Source of the DNA: Acheta domesticus
Taxonomy: Eukaryota > Arthropoda > Insecta > Orthoptera > Gryllidae
Reading direction: 5' to 3'
Assembly (NCBI GenBank): GCA_031308135.1
Contig: JAHLJT010000631.1
Span: 142,332,734 to 142,396,733, forward strand
DNA: 64,000 nucleotides
The notes beneath the pieces were generated by a model that searched no databases, had not been told where the DNA came from, and worked only from the letters and a program-made list of their open reading frames with translations. Shown one piece after another: positions 20,956 through 32,549 of this stretch. The translations under genes were made by a program, and so were the position numbers. Position 1 is the stretch's first letter, and every line of letters begins with the position of its first letter.

Positions 20956-23579
20956 CGGGAAAGTAAAAATTTAAATTATCAAAATTTCCTACCCGATTTC
21001 AGTAAAACATACGTTTTATTGCAATAATTTTAATTTTATATGTATCTGTCATAATTAAATTGAAACTTGGCATTATTTCCGTGCAATTTTGACATAAATT
21101 CTATTGAAATATTTCCTTATTAAACTTTATTTCCACATCTGCCTAATACTTGCGAAACAAACCTAAACCAAATAGTATGTCAGAGAACGAAATTCTTTTC
21201 AGTTATTTCGTTGTTTCTTCCGTTTTTAGCCGCCCGCAAAAGCACTCTGGAAACATTAATTCGCCAGAAGTCATGAAATCTCGAAAGCAGCAAACGAAAC
21301 GCAGTTTCTCCTGTTGCGTATGGAGAGAGTGAAACCTTCCACCTGGCAACCAGTAGACGATGACCACGCGTGAAACAAAAGACGAGCCATTTGCCTCCCG
21401 CATGTTTACAAAAGGATATTTCGGGTCTTCCGAGACAGATAACGACATGCAAACGAACAATTGAAATATTCAGCGCGAGAACGCGGACAGCGAAACGTCT
21501 AATAGGGTACTCTCCTCCGCGTCTCCTGTAAACGAGCGAACGTGACCGGCGTAACGGGCAAAAACCGCCCCACGGCCCGGCGACCGCAAGTAGTTCTTGC
21601 GTCCCTGCTGTGCGGTCGGCGCGGGTCGGCGCTGGGACAGACGCCCTTGAACCTGGAGCGAACGATTCAAAACAAAAGGGAAACGCTACGCGTGGCCTGT
21701 CACTTGCCCAACGCCGAGAAATTCGACGGGAAAGAACAAGCTGGGGTGAGATGTGGAGCAAGTCGCCTTATGTAAGTGATCTACTTTCCTATAGCTAGGG
21801 ATAAGAAGTTATGCACTATGGATGAAATGAGCTAAATGATCAGGCGAAAAAGAAATATAATTACATCACTGGTTGGTGAAAGAATTTTTGTCGAACACTT
21901 TGTGTAATGAATTTCAGAGAGCGTAATTTTTATTACGCTCTATCCACAACGGCAACATTCATTTTCGAACTTTCCAATACATATTTCCAAACCTTACCGT
22001 CTTCTCCAGCCGCGTGTAATTTCCAACTTGGAAAATCCTACGCCCAAAGAAGAATTCAATCCACATTCCCCAAGGACAATTCAGGCCACCTTAATAACCC
22101 ATTTTCTCTTTTACACCAATAGTATTAATTCCTAACTTTGAACCATTCCTTCAAATCACTCCAGCCAGACAATCTAAAAATTGAAATTGAGTACTACAGA
22201 CGGGGTGACATCGCTCTTATTAAAAATTAGCTATATTTAAATAATCTCAAAACGCTCTTGGAAAGCACTAATCCGCTGTGTAAGAAAAGTGTTTAATAAA
22301 AAAGATATCAACATTAGTAATGGTTTTCCTTACCAAGTTGCTCCCAAGCGGCCAAGTGATCGAAGATGAAGCCTCGCGGCGCCCTCGGGAGAAGGTCACC
22401 CGAGGCCTCGGGAGGAGGCGCCAGGCTGCACAGTTAGGGAACCACCTCTTTAAGTAAAATACCACTCCTTAAAAATACTCTAACTTTTGGGAGAATGTGC
22501 ACAAATTATTAAGCTGACACATTAAATTACCAAGCTCACACATGCCAACCTGATCACCGGGAATTAGACTGCAATGTGCAATGTGTGTAATGTTTCAATG
22601 TCCATTAACCATTTATTTCTGTGCCCCAGGTTTGAGGCTGAAGGGGTGAGTCATGGTGTAAATAATGATATGAAAATAGTGCTAAACGACAAAGAAAAAT
22701 CTAGTCGATTTCTTAATTTTTTGACGGCCATTAATTTGTACAATGAAATTTAAAAATGTACAAATTATTGAAAATTGTATATGTTGTTAATATGTCTGTC
22801 GCTAATAACCTTAGTAGTTGATGCGACATAAAATAAAATAAATAAATAAAAAAATTATTAATATATTATTCGTAGTAGTATTCATAGAGTCAGCTCTAAA
22901 TGAATTTCATTTTCTCTTACTTGATTAACTTCTTTAATAATTTTTAACTGTTAGTCAACAAATGTTTAATAATTAAAGGTTTTAAAATTATTTCGATGGA
23001 TTTTGGCAGAAATTATGTGGAATTCCATGATGAACTTGATAATTTATTATTTACTTGTTCTTTGTGAAATTGTGTAATTCTGTCTCTATTGCTTCATTAT
23101 ATAAAAATGTTTACTATGTTGAAGATCTGAACTTATGTGTTATGAATAAATAACTCGACCATCTGACGTATACGGAAGAACGCAATTTAGAAGTCCATGT
23201 TACTTAGAAATGCGGCACACAGTCCCGATTTATCTCTCAAGTATGTCATGGATGAGAAATTAGGAGAAATAGTCGCAAAACATCCCAAATCTCTCAGAAA
23301 GACTTTTGGCATGCACGAATGCACACGCCCACATAAACTTTGCTCCCATGCGGACCCAAGTTGGCCCAGCGACTCGCGATAAGGGGCACACACTGAAGCC
23401 CTCAGCAAATGGACAATGGACACAATGATATTCGTAATTAAAAACAGTTTATTCCAAGTATGAAATAAGTAAGTCAAAATCGATTTTCATTCGATTGTAA
23501 ACTCAGTCCTCCCAAATAATATATTGACACACTCTAATTTTAAAACCAGATATTCAGATCAGAAGCAACCAAATTAAAA
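20956..23579. other. Intergenic, no recognised gene
   Basis: AT-rich except for the GC-rich patch at 21300-21780 and a smaller one near 22350-22430. Frames here are short and unrecognised. Confidence 0.4.
21300..21780. other. CpG-rich patch, possible exon or promoter of an unidentified gene
   Basis: About 0.5 kb of GC- and CpG-rich DNA in AT-rich surroundings. It is open on both strands (193 residues on the minus strand). A donor-like GTAAGT occurs at 21772. No homology recognised. GC-rich islands mark the one real gene in this window (38.2-38.5 kb), so a first exon is possible but unproven. Confidence 0.25.
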
Positions 23580-23717
23580 CTTAAGTGGAGCTACAACAGC
23601 ACATACTTTCCCGTATTATTGGAAGCAGCTACGTAGAATTGAAATATTGCACTTTCTGCCCTACTAACATCTTAGGCGTTATTTGAAAACGTCCAATTCA
23701 ACCAAGAAGCGATCAAT

Positions 23718-24012
23718 CACGGTGTAAGATTTATAGGTGTGTTAACTAGCTGCCTTTGAGCCAAATTTTCTGAAGCCAGTTTGAAGCTAGTTCCTCGTTT
23801 GTCCGTACGATGCGCACGATCGGTCTGAGTCGCGGTGTAAGATATACATCTTAAAATGACATCGTAAACTGTTGCTGTTACACATTACACGACCAATCAC
23901 GACCTTGCCCACATGAGATCGCAGCACTTGTATGCGAGAACTGTGAGAACTAGCCTCACATAAGCATCAGTTTTAGACTGGGAGTGAACACACCTATATA
24001 TCTTACACAGTG
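23718..24012. mobile_element. hAT-type MITE inside Helentron H7
   Basis: 295 bp with 24-bp terminal inverted repeats (CACGGTGTAAGATTTATAGG and, on the other strand, CACTGTGTAAGATATATAGG, both then TGTG). Flanks CGATCAAT (23710-23717) and CGAACAAC (24013-24020) are an 8-bp target duplication differing at two bases. The uninterrupted sequence is present in H5 near 36660-36720. A third TIR-like GGTGTAAGATATACATCTT lies internally near 23834. Confidence 0.78.
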
Positions 24013-25194
24013 CGAACAACTCACTGTTTCCATCGCAGTGTTGTCAAAACTATGTGAATTCCACAACTGCATAAAAATATAATACAAAAGTTTTGTAAAC
24101 GTGTGTTGGAAAAAGAAGTCTGATACCATACAGATCTATCAAGTCATAACAATGACACGAAATTCAGAGAAATTCGAGACAGCGGAACGCAATTCAATTT
24201 TTGCGTTCCCTGCATTGTCGATACTCTCTTAAAGAGCTGGCAATTTTTATTTCCAATATTTGAAAATAAATAATTTCTTTAAAGATTAATGTGTAAATGT
24301 ATAACAAAAGGTCGATTGTAAAAACCAACAAAGAAATAATATACAAAATTGCAAATTCTAATTTACGACGCATCCAGCTTCTGAAGCGCAGTAAATTTGC
24401 AGCGGGCTACAATGTTTGTCAGGAAATTAAAGCAAAACTACTCGTATTTTCAAAAAAATAATCATGGCATTATTTGAAGATGCCTTTTTTGATAAATATT
24501 CAGAAAACCTGCTGCCATCTATCGCTTCCCAAAGTACATTGTTTTCCCATTTTACTAATTTTTTGGTTTCCTAAAGGTAGAACGGAAATATTAATTTTAT
24601 AATATTAAAGAACACAAAAACCTCGTCCTAAATGTCAATTTTCTTTTAAAAATTTGTAACAGTTTTAAGAAAATGGCGTTTAAGCACTACTAAAAATGCG
24701 AAATTTAAAGCTCTTTTTCAAATAATATTTGTGAGTTTTCAAAAAACGTCATTTGAAGCACTCACATTCACAAATATAATAATGTTTACAAATTACTGGT
24801 AATGTGCATATTAAAGATGTGAGAGATCTTTCAAAAAAATTGCATTAGTGTAATTGCATTTGTGAAAAAAAGTAGCTCAAAAAAACTGTACGTCGTATTA
24901 AAAAGAGCAATTAGCATTATCCGTTCCAAACGTTTGAACAAAAAAACTTGGAACCATTTATGAAAAAATGGCGTTTGAAAATTACATTTTGGTTTTTTGA
25001 AAAAAACAAAAGTATGGAGCAATATGGCGTTTGTCATCTAATAGAGTATGTTTAGCACTATCAATATCAATAGTTTACAGAAAACTAGTGGTGTTTCCAA
25101 CGCACATAGTTTCTCGCACTGCTTCTATATGGTCCTAAATGCTATTCCACTACTTCATAAACCAGCAAAAGTGTATTCTACCAACAAAAGTTTT

Positions 25195-25265
25195 TCGTAC
25201 CGAAACCCGAAATACGATACTCAAAGTTAACGAACCGACAGTTATACCACTACGCCACACTAGCA
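25195..25265 (-). repeat. tRNA-like relic
   Basis: The minus strand reads GTGGCGTAGTGGTATAAC (A-box-like) and, 3' of it, TTCGGGTTTCGG (weak B-box). Probably a SINE head or tRNA relic. Confidence 0.35.
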
Positions 25266-25552
25266 CCGCGTGGCTCGAACAGAGCCATCAAAGAATCGAA
25301 CCGAGCCATAAAATGGTAAATGAATGATAAAGAAACAATTGATACGATGGTACATGCGCTTTACAAATCCAAGAAGAGACGTGAAAAAATGTTAAAAGTT
25401 GAACATTTGAAAAAATATATACAGACGCTTCCAGTACATTGATCGTAATTATCAATATTTGTGATTCAAATGGTTTCACATGGTTTTAAATAAAGTTTAT
25501 AGAATTCTCAATTATTTCCTGTGACAACAGAGAATTTTAACAAATAATATTC

Positions 25553-25635
25553 CCCGACCAGGACTCGAAAAAGCGAAGCTTCCCTCAGAAGACCTGTACC
25601 AATCCTATCTGATTAACGACTGAGACCACAATGAA
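25553..25635 (-). repeat. tRNA-like relic
   Basis: The minus strand has TGGTCTCAGTCGTTAATCAG (A-box region) and TTCGAGTCCTGGTCGGGG (B-box and acceptor side). The spacing is tRNA-like but stem pairing is imperfect. Confidence 0.4.
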
Positions 25636-25689
25636 TAGGCATGACATTTACACTTATAAAATAGTAGTAGAGTATGGTGGATTCATTTC

Positions 25690-25855
25690 TCGCATTAGGA
25701 AACGAAAATATCCAGAGAATGTAAAAAAAAGTCCTTCAGGCGCTCAGGGAAGGTACCTGGGAACATCATCATTCATAACAAGAAAAGAAGTTCAATTTAG
25801 AAATTAGGAAACTAAGAATTCCGATAAAGTCTGTGCCATTCTATAGCACCACTTG
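25690..25855 (+). mobile_element. Helentron-like 3'-end fragment
   Basis: Ends AAAGTCTGTGCCATTCTATAGCACCACTTG, the family 3' hairpin with a mutated CTAG. A minus-oriented family 5' fragment begins only a few bases later. Confidence 0.5.
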
Positions 25856-26309
25856 TTTTTTTAAATTTGGCAACAGGTTTTATCCACTTTTTCGTTACCA
25901 GACCCCTGCTGTAAGAATTTTTTCTGACGAAAATTCCCCGTTTTCCGGCGCACGATTACTTAACTTTCTCTTGTTACGAAGTATTCATAAGGCGAGAAAG
26001 TAATAATAATTTAGAAACCGTTAGGGATATGTAAGTTGATCGCATGCGTTCTGGTTATATTGTATTTCAATTTAACGTTGAAATACTCATAATTTTAATT
26101 AAATTTGCTCATACAGATATTCACTAGACAACGATTGATTTGACTTGTCATACGCTTCAGAAATCGAATAACAGAGTTGAAAAATTGTTTAAAAGATGCA
26201 GTATAGGAAAACACAGACTAGTCCTGTCTATTTATCTGCATTGATTCTATTCGTGAGAAGAAGTACTTCAAATGATTTCCAATAATGTTTCTACACTCTT
26301 CACTGTTTT

Positions 26310-27901
26310 TTACTTTCCCGCATACGTACGTATACACGGAGTGATATACGTAGTATAGGGAAAGTTATGTAATGCTGCGCGAAAAAATGGCCAATTTTCG
26401 GCGGAAAAAAGTTAATTGCCGGGCCGTGAAAACGAATAAGTGGATAAAACCAGTTGCTAAATTAAGAAAAAAAATCCTCTATCTCGTGGTGTGGTCAAAA
26501 TCCATGATTTGTTGCTTCTTTATACATAAAAATCGATTGACGGCATTCCGTCCGTCTGTCCGTCTGTGGTCAACGCTAGCGCCTAAACCGTTCGGTCGAT
26601 TTTCTTCAAAATTGATATTCCCCAGTCGATCTGATTCTAGTCAAAGCTTTGTGATTTTTAAAAAGATTCTTTAAAATTTGGGGGTACTTTATATGAAGCC
26701 CCCCGGGGATTTTCAACATTTTCTCAAAAACGGCTCCCAATTTTTTCTTTAAATTTCTTGTATGAATAGAGGAAAATACACTTTTTAACATGGCATCGGT
26801 CCGATTTTCACGTACAGCTCTGAAGTTTCGAAAATTGTGAAAGTTTGAATTTTTTTCGGCGTCTTTCTCCAACTACAAAATTGAAGATAGAGATTTTTTC
26901 TTCAAATAAAATTTGTTCTGCATATTAAGTTCTTTAATAAAGGTCATGTAAATGTTTTTCACAATTTTGGTAGTTTTCGTGCAATATTGCGTGCAATATG
27001 TGCAATTTTAAAAAAATTACAAAAACACAATTTTCTCAAAAACGGCTTCAAATTTTTTCTTTAAACTTTTGGTAGGGATAGTGGTAAATGTACTCTATCA
27101 ATGACATAAAAGCCATTTTGGTCTATCGGTTGGTTTTTTCAAAAATTACAAAAATGTAAATTTTTTTACTTGTCTCTCACGTCGTTAATATTTACATATC
27201 GGCGATTTTTTTACATTATTATATTTACGCGTATATATGCTTTAAATAATGTCAAGTAAAGTTTCTCGAAAACACTACCGTTTTCTGTGAAAAGTAGCTC
27301 AAATTTCGGCATTTTCAGAAATGCTCAAACGTCATTTTCTCGTATATGGCTGCAATTTTTTTCTTGAAACTTTTGTAACGGATAGTGCTAATTACACTCA
27401 TTAGTATAGCGTGAAGTTTATTTTGAGTTTGTTTTGTTTTTTTCAAAAATTATATAAATGTAAATTTTTTGAAAGATCTCTCACATCTTTAATATGCTCA
27501 TTATCCGCAATTTGTAAAAATGTGTATTTGTGAGTGTAATTGCTTCAAATAACTTCAAATAAAGTATTTTGAAAACTCAAAAATTTTCTGTGAAAATGAG
27601 CTTCAAATTTCGCATTTTTAGTAGTGCTAAAACGCCATTTTCTCTTAAACGGCACATAATTTTTAAAAGAAAATTGCCATTTACGGCTAGGTTTTTGTGT
27701 TCTTTAATATTCTAAAATTAATGTTTCTGTTCTACCAATAGGAAACCGAAAAATTAAGAAAATGACAAAAAAATGTACTTTTGGCGATGATAGATGGTAG
27801 CTGGCAAGAAAGAGTATGTGGCAATTCCGAATAGCTAGCGAAGACCCAGGAAAATAGAAAACTAATACGGGAAAGTCTGGTCCATTCTGTAGCACCATTA
27901 G
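26310..27901 (+). mobile_element. Helentron-like element, copy H3 (short form)
   Basis: 1.59 kb. Starts TTACTTTCCCGCATACG. Ends ATACGGGAAAGT, a mutated hairpin, and CCATTAG, then a T-run. The four internal modules begin near 26717, 27042, 27340 and 27645. Here the first 3' terminator is complete and is the element end, unlike H1 and H2, where it is broken and the element continues for about 0.75 kb. An 88-residue minus frame (26606-26872) corresponds to those in H1 and H2. Confidence 0.75.
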
Positions 27902-27937
27902 TTTTTTTTTTGCAACAACACATTCATCAAATCAAAA

Positions 27938-28017
27938 TCCCCATCTGGGATTCGAATCCGACACCCGAAAACGAAGAGCTCAACCCCAACGCGCTTTAAC
28001 CACCTGCGCCATGGGAG
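27938..28017 (-). repeat. tRNA-like sequence, probable SINE head or tRNA pseudogene
   Basis: The minus strand has a good A box (TGGCGCAGGTGG), a perfect B-box core (GGATTCGAATCC) and pairing acceptor ends (CCCAT with ATGGG). No convincing anticodon arm. Confidence 0.55.
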
Positions 28018-28169
28018 TGACATGCGTTCTAACTACTTATATTTTAGTCAAAACGTAATTGTATCAGATCTATCATTAGGAAGCCGGTAATTGTCAACAT
28101 GCGTAAACCATGTCTTTCAAACATCACCAAGAAAGGCAGCTGTGAACGGCTTACTCCAAATAATTTATC

Positions 28170-28233
28170 CGACGATCGGCATTAGAAAAATAACTACTGC
28201 GAGAAAGTCTCTGCCATTCTATAGCACCACTAG
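28170..28233 (+). mobile_element. Solo Helentron-like 3' end
   Basis: GCGAGAAAGTCTCTGCCATT, then the hairpin arm ATAGCACCACTAG, followed by TTT. It uses the GAGAAAGT variant of the subterminal repeat, matching the CTC variant of the 5' end. Confidence 0.55.
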
Positions 28234-28249
28234 TTTATTTATTTACCGT

Positions 28250-28962
28250 CCCTTATTACACACGTGGAGAAAATTTAATGAAAAAGTTCGGAGAGGTTTT
28301 TGAGAATTTTTTTGGAAATTTGAAGCAAAGATTACGCAAAAACAACTCGTTTTTTTCGGAAAATTCTACATAACCTTTTTTAAAGAGCTAGTTTTGTACC
28401 AGAGACTTTGTCTGAGGTAAAAATCGCTATCTAGAATTGTGTAGATTTAAGAATATTTTTTTGCAATTTTCAAAAAACCAACTTTTTTTTCAGAATTAGG
28501 ACTAATGCCATATTTTGTATCGTCGCTCATTACATAAGTGAAGAACATGTAAAAAAAATTGGTGGGGTTTTTGAGAAATGTTTTTTGTAAATTTTGAAGC
28601 ACAATTTACGCAAAAACTACTCGTTTTTCCAAAAATGGTACATAACCTTATTTAGTGCTAATTTTGTACAACCGACTTTGCGTTACTCAAAGACAAGCGG
28701 GCAGACGGACGGATGGACGGACGGACGGATAGACGTTTTACCGTCAATCGATTTTTCTCTATTAAGGACCCACAAAACATAGATTCTGGCTACACCACGT
28801 GTTAAAGGATTTTGTTTCAGATCTTAGCAACTGTATTTATCTAGTGTTTCGTTACGAGGGCCCTCTAGTAAGAGATTTTCTACCGAAAATTCGCCATTTT
28901 TTCGCGCAGCATTGCCTAACGTTCTCTCTACAGCGTAAGCGGTAGCGAGAGCGAGAATATTA
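28250..28962 (-). mobile_element. Helentron-like copy, 3'-truncated
   Basis: Minus orientation. Two recognisable modules with GGAGAGGTTTTTGAGAA and GGTGGGGTTTTTGAGAAATG, a GGACGGATGGACGGACGGAC minisatellite near 28698, and a 5' terminus reading TAATATTCTCGCTCTCGC from 28962. Confidence 0.62.
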
Positions 28963-29730
28963 AAATATCTATCTACAAGATTTTAGTTGTAAAGAGACGC
29001 CGAAAAAAATTGATTTTTTTAATTTTGGAAAAATCAGAGATTTGAACAAAAATGAGGCATTCTCTATTCTGTTAAGCATCTATTACGGTATCCCGAAGAC
29101 TACTTTCGGAGTCCAAATGATATTTGGAGCGTGCATTCCTTGTGGGCGTCAAGTACAGAATCTAGTTGAGATTTTCATTTTCTCCTTGAAATGTTTGAAG
29201 TGGACTATATCCGGAATGTCAGGTCAAGAGAACGTGTTTTCGTAGGAGGAGGGGAGGAGGGGATTTTGCAGAAGGGATTAAATTTTCTCGGGCTCCTGCT
29301 AGTGTTTTTGACAAGCGAGAAAGTTTACCTCTTCCAGCAGCTATTCAAAAAGTGAGTGCGTGAGCGCGTATTTAGTGTTTCCGGTGCGACGAATGCTTTG
29401 GAAATTAGTGCCCTGAGTTTAGCGCATGATTTTTTTATCATGGCAGGTGGTCATGCTCAACCCGCCGCCGGAACGTGAGATCCGGTACCTATTATGATAT
29501 AGGTACTGTAGATGTCGGCGTGCAGAAGGGGCCCCTCTCCAGGTATTTTTTCAGTGGAGCATCGCGACAATCTCGAAGCTTCCGACTGGTGCTTCGACAC
29601 AACCATTGACTTATGTAATAGAGTTTATCAGTAAGCAACATTGCTAGAGTATCGTGCAATGAATAATTTACCTAATGTTATTGTGAATATTTAAAAGGTT
29701 ACAAACTATGGACAGGTAACTAGGAGAAAG
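28963..29730. other. No gene recognised
   Basis: Begins with Helentron-like module sequence (GACGCCGAAAAAAATTGA near 28997). Afterwards unrecognised, with a stem-like ACCTATTATGATATAGGT at 29486-29503. Confidence 0.35.
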
Positions 29731-29989
29731 TACAGCTAAATTTTTCTAGCGTGGCCGCTGGGATTCGCGAGTAGAGGGGGAACCTGAAAGTGGTGGGGAG
29801 GGAGCCAGGAGGCGACTTTCGCGCATCTGCCCATTCCAAAAACATTCGCACCGCGCGTGCTAGCGAACTTACTTGGAAATTAATTTGCTGTAGTGTCTTC
29901 GTTCGGTAGTGGAGAAGCACTAAATTCACATGATAGCGCGGCTCTGTCGCCATCATCTTAATATTTTCCACTGTATCCCGTTTCCTCAC

Positions 29990-30345
29990 TATCATAAATA
30001 GCATTTCTATCGTTTGCTTCTTTTCCAAATAACCATTTCTTGATATAGTGCATTAAATAATTGTGCGGCGAATGACTCTCGTTGAAACCCTCGAGAGCAG
30101 ATTCCACGTTCTTCCTTTTCCTCTCTTTAGTAGAAGTTCAATATGAACACGATTCCTAAGTTCAATAGAATTCATTTTCTTATTAAGCCCGGGAATACGT
30201 CATCCCGAGACACCCGTAGCATCTGTCACTCTCTTAAGAACTGCTGTGACATTTTTAACACCATTTGCTTCTCTCTTCATAAAATGATATACTTTGGCAA
30301 CTACTTTACGTTTCTGACTGTGAAGTTCTCCCTTATGCAACTTGC
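29990..30345 (-). pseudogene. N-terminal fragment of a second Tc1/mariner-like transposase
   Basis: The minus frame carries KRKVVAKVYHFMKREANGVK followed by VLKRVTDATGVS. This is the helix-turn-helix start typical of insect DDE_3 transposases and parallels the plus-strand protein's start (RESIVSVIEACDKKKRQ, RVAAYNGVG). Downstream, 29720-30028 may continue it in decayed form. It is oriented away from the plus-strand transposase, so the two are head to head. No catalytic residues remain. Confidence 0.45.
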
Positions 30346-30711
30346 TCTGAACCGGTCGCATTGCAATAATCACTACAGAACAATAATCACTTAAAACAAC
30401 TTTCGAATCACGTACAAATGCTCCACGTACAAACGCAACTGGAAGCATGCACCTCGCAGATACGTCAGGGTCAATGTTTCCACAACTGGAATACTGTTCG
30501 GTTCCGAGTTCTGCGGCCCTGTGAGTGGGGTCTAAGTTTCTCCGCGGGGTGGAGGGAGCGCGATGAGGTGAGGAGCTGTAGGATTTGTTTGACAGACGTC
30601 CTTGAATCACAAATGGGCTCTAGGAAAGGGCGAGCGCGTGCTTGGACAATGCATTGGTTTCGCAAACATCGGCTCAGTTTTGATACAGAGTGCGCGAATG
30701 TTAGATGCGAA

Positions 30712-31992
30712 ATGGCGAAGCGGAAATCGAATTCGACAATTCACAGTGAAGGTCGGGAGAGCATAGTGAGTGTAATCGAGGCATGTGATAAAAAAAAGAG
30801 ACAAAATCATCTACTAGTTCCTCTGACAAAAGTCACACAAAGAGTAGCGGCATACAATGGTGTTGGAGTAACTAGCATTAAAACAATTCGAAAAGAAAAT
30901 AATACACGGAATGAAACAAGTGCTGACAGACGACTAATTTCGCATTGTAAGAAAAGGACAGTGACTCGTCACAACGCCGTGAAAATCGATGAGTTTGATA
31001 TGTGCGTAATCGAAATGCTGTCTTTAATTTTTACGTCCGTGAGAAGCAAGTGCCTACGGTATCGAAAATGCTGCCCATTATAAAAGAAAAGATACATTTT
31101 CCTTGGGGAGAAAAGTCACTTTGGAGGTTGATAAAACAGATGGGATTCAGAACAAGATATCTCGTCCAAATGAGGAAGTTAAGGGAAGAAGGCCGTGAAA
31201 TAGTGTACGTATATTGACAAAACGTGGATTGACAACAGATTGGTATTTAAAAAGTGCTGGCAGCATGATGATATAATTGGCGTAACGGCAAATGTAAGTG
31301 CATCAGTTAGACTAATTGTAGTTCATGCTGGTGAAAACAATGGTTTCATTAATGAGGCGGAGTTAATTTTCAAAGCTGGTTCTGCATCTTACGACTGCCA
31401 TGGTCAGATGAACCAAGAAAATTTTGAAAAGTGGGTGAGAGACAAATTATTAGAAAAACTGCCGTCTAAGGCAGTAATTGCTCTTGACAGTGCTCCATAT
31501 CATAGCGTGTTAGCTAATAAAACCCCAACTGCGTATGCATTAAAGCACTATATGATTCAATGGTTGAATGCAAAGGGAATGCAAGTTAATGAAAAACTGA
31601 GGAAGCGTGAATTATACCAACAAGTTCTGCAACTAAAACCTCAGAACAAAACATACAAAATTGATGAGCTGTTTTCCAGTAAGGGTCATTCTGTCATTCG
31701 CCTTCCTCCTTACATGTGTGAACTGAATCCCATTGAAATGGCATGGGCAAAAATCAAGAGACTTATAAAGGAAAGAAATGCAACTGGGGATATGTCGGCA
31801 ACAAAATTATTAGAGCTTACAAACTGGGCTATCACCCAAGTCACTGTTCAAGACCGGAAGGGATACTGCTCTCATGTCACAAAATTAGAAAATGAATACT
31901 GGGAAAGGGATGGTATTGTAATCAATATGGACTCGGATAACGAGTGTGAAGAATTTAAAAGTAGCGATAGTTCATCGGTGGACAATGATTAG
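30712..31992 (+). pseudogene. DD82E (Sailor-type) transposase with two compensating frameshifts
   Basis: Cut-and-paste transposase of the IS630-Tc1-mariner superfamily, about 426 codons from ATG 30712 to TAG 31992. The N-terminal helix-turn-helix region occupies about the first 60 codons. The catalytic triad lies in IDKTW (Asp codon 31216), VIALDSAPYHS, and LPPYMCELNPIE. Exactly 82 residues separate the second Asp from the Glu, far more than the 34 of Tc1. This spacing defines the group I know as Sailor. The acidic C-terminus (DSDNECEEFKSSDSSSVDND) may be a localisation or spacer tail. Frame changes near 31005 and 31210 cancel each other, so all but about 200 nt stays in the original frame. 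The copy looks recently inactivated. Confidence 0.85.
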
Positions 31993-32549
31993 GTAAGATC
32001 AATATTTTTAACTGAATAGTACCCTCACTGTCTTCCTCCACTCCCTGCAGTCGCTTCCTTTCTGCATCCCCACTCTACCCTCTCTCCTTCGCTCTGCGAT
32101 GGCCACAGCGAAATGGCATGACGTCACGGAGCCGGAGACATCGGAACTCAACTGTAGGACTGTGAAGGCGTGCTGGGAAAGGACGCGCTCCCCGAAAACA
32201 GCTTTGTTTGAGGAATGAACTCTTCCCGTAGTTCTGAGACCACGACCTTGAGTGGCCACGTTAAAATAATACTACTGTTTGTACGCTCCCAGAAAACATG
32301 AAAAACAATACTGTGAAACTTATTGAAATACAAATATTCTGATCGATTTTACGAATGTGTTATAATTTACACCAGAATAGACTGGAAAAAAAAATTCCCA
32401 CTCAAATGACCTATGTAAGTCTCATTTCAAGATATCTATAAAAACGAAATCATTCGAAAGTATAATACTAGGTTCTATGTTTCCAGGCTTCAAACAACTT
32501 TTTTCTTAAGTCGGTGGTTAATTAAGATGCTCAAGATTCAAAGTTGAGA

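Larger units (their letters stand above)
23580..26003 (-). mobile_element. Helentron-like copy H7, interrupted
   Basis: The minus-strand 3' end is near 23580 (GGAGCTACAACAGCACATACTTTCCCGTA region, degenerate). The body resembles H1 in inverted order through about 25080. The 5' end at 25864-26003 closes with TTACTTTCTC on the minus strand. It is interrupted by a hAT MITE (23718-24012) and by unrelated or older repeat sequence between about 25086 and 25860. Confidence 0.6.
29733..32278 (+). mobile_element. IS630-Tc1-mariner element of DD82E (Sailor) type
   Basis: About 2.5 kb around the transposase. Imperfect terminal inverted repeats are proposed: CAGCTAAATTTTTCTAGCGT with GGCCGCT at the left, and on the minus strand from 32278 CAGTAGTATTATTTTAACGT with GGCCACT at the right. 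TA lies next to the left end; the right flank is less clear. The transposase is much firmer than these ends. Confidence 0.5.

Noticed and set aside
21180..21761. 193-residue minus-strand open frame
   Set aside because: Lies on a GC-rich patch where overlapping frames are open on both strands; no domain, and it runs into AT-rich repeat-like sequence at its C-terminus.
27938..28017. Functional tRNA gene
   Set aside because: Strong B box and acceptor pairing but no convincing anticodon stem-loop; more likely a SINE head or pseudogene.
30712..31992. Domesticated host gene from a transposase
   Set aside because: Two frameshifts and surrounding transposon-like ends point to an ordinary decaying element.
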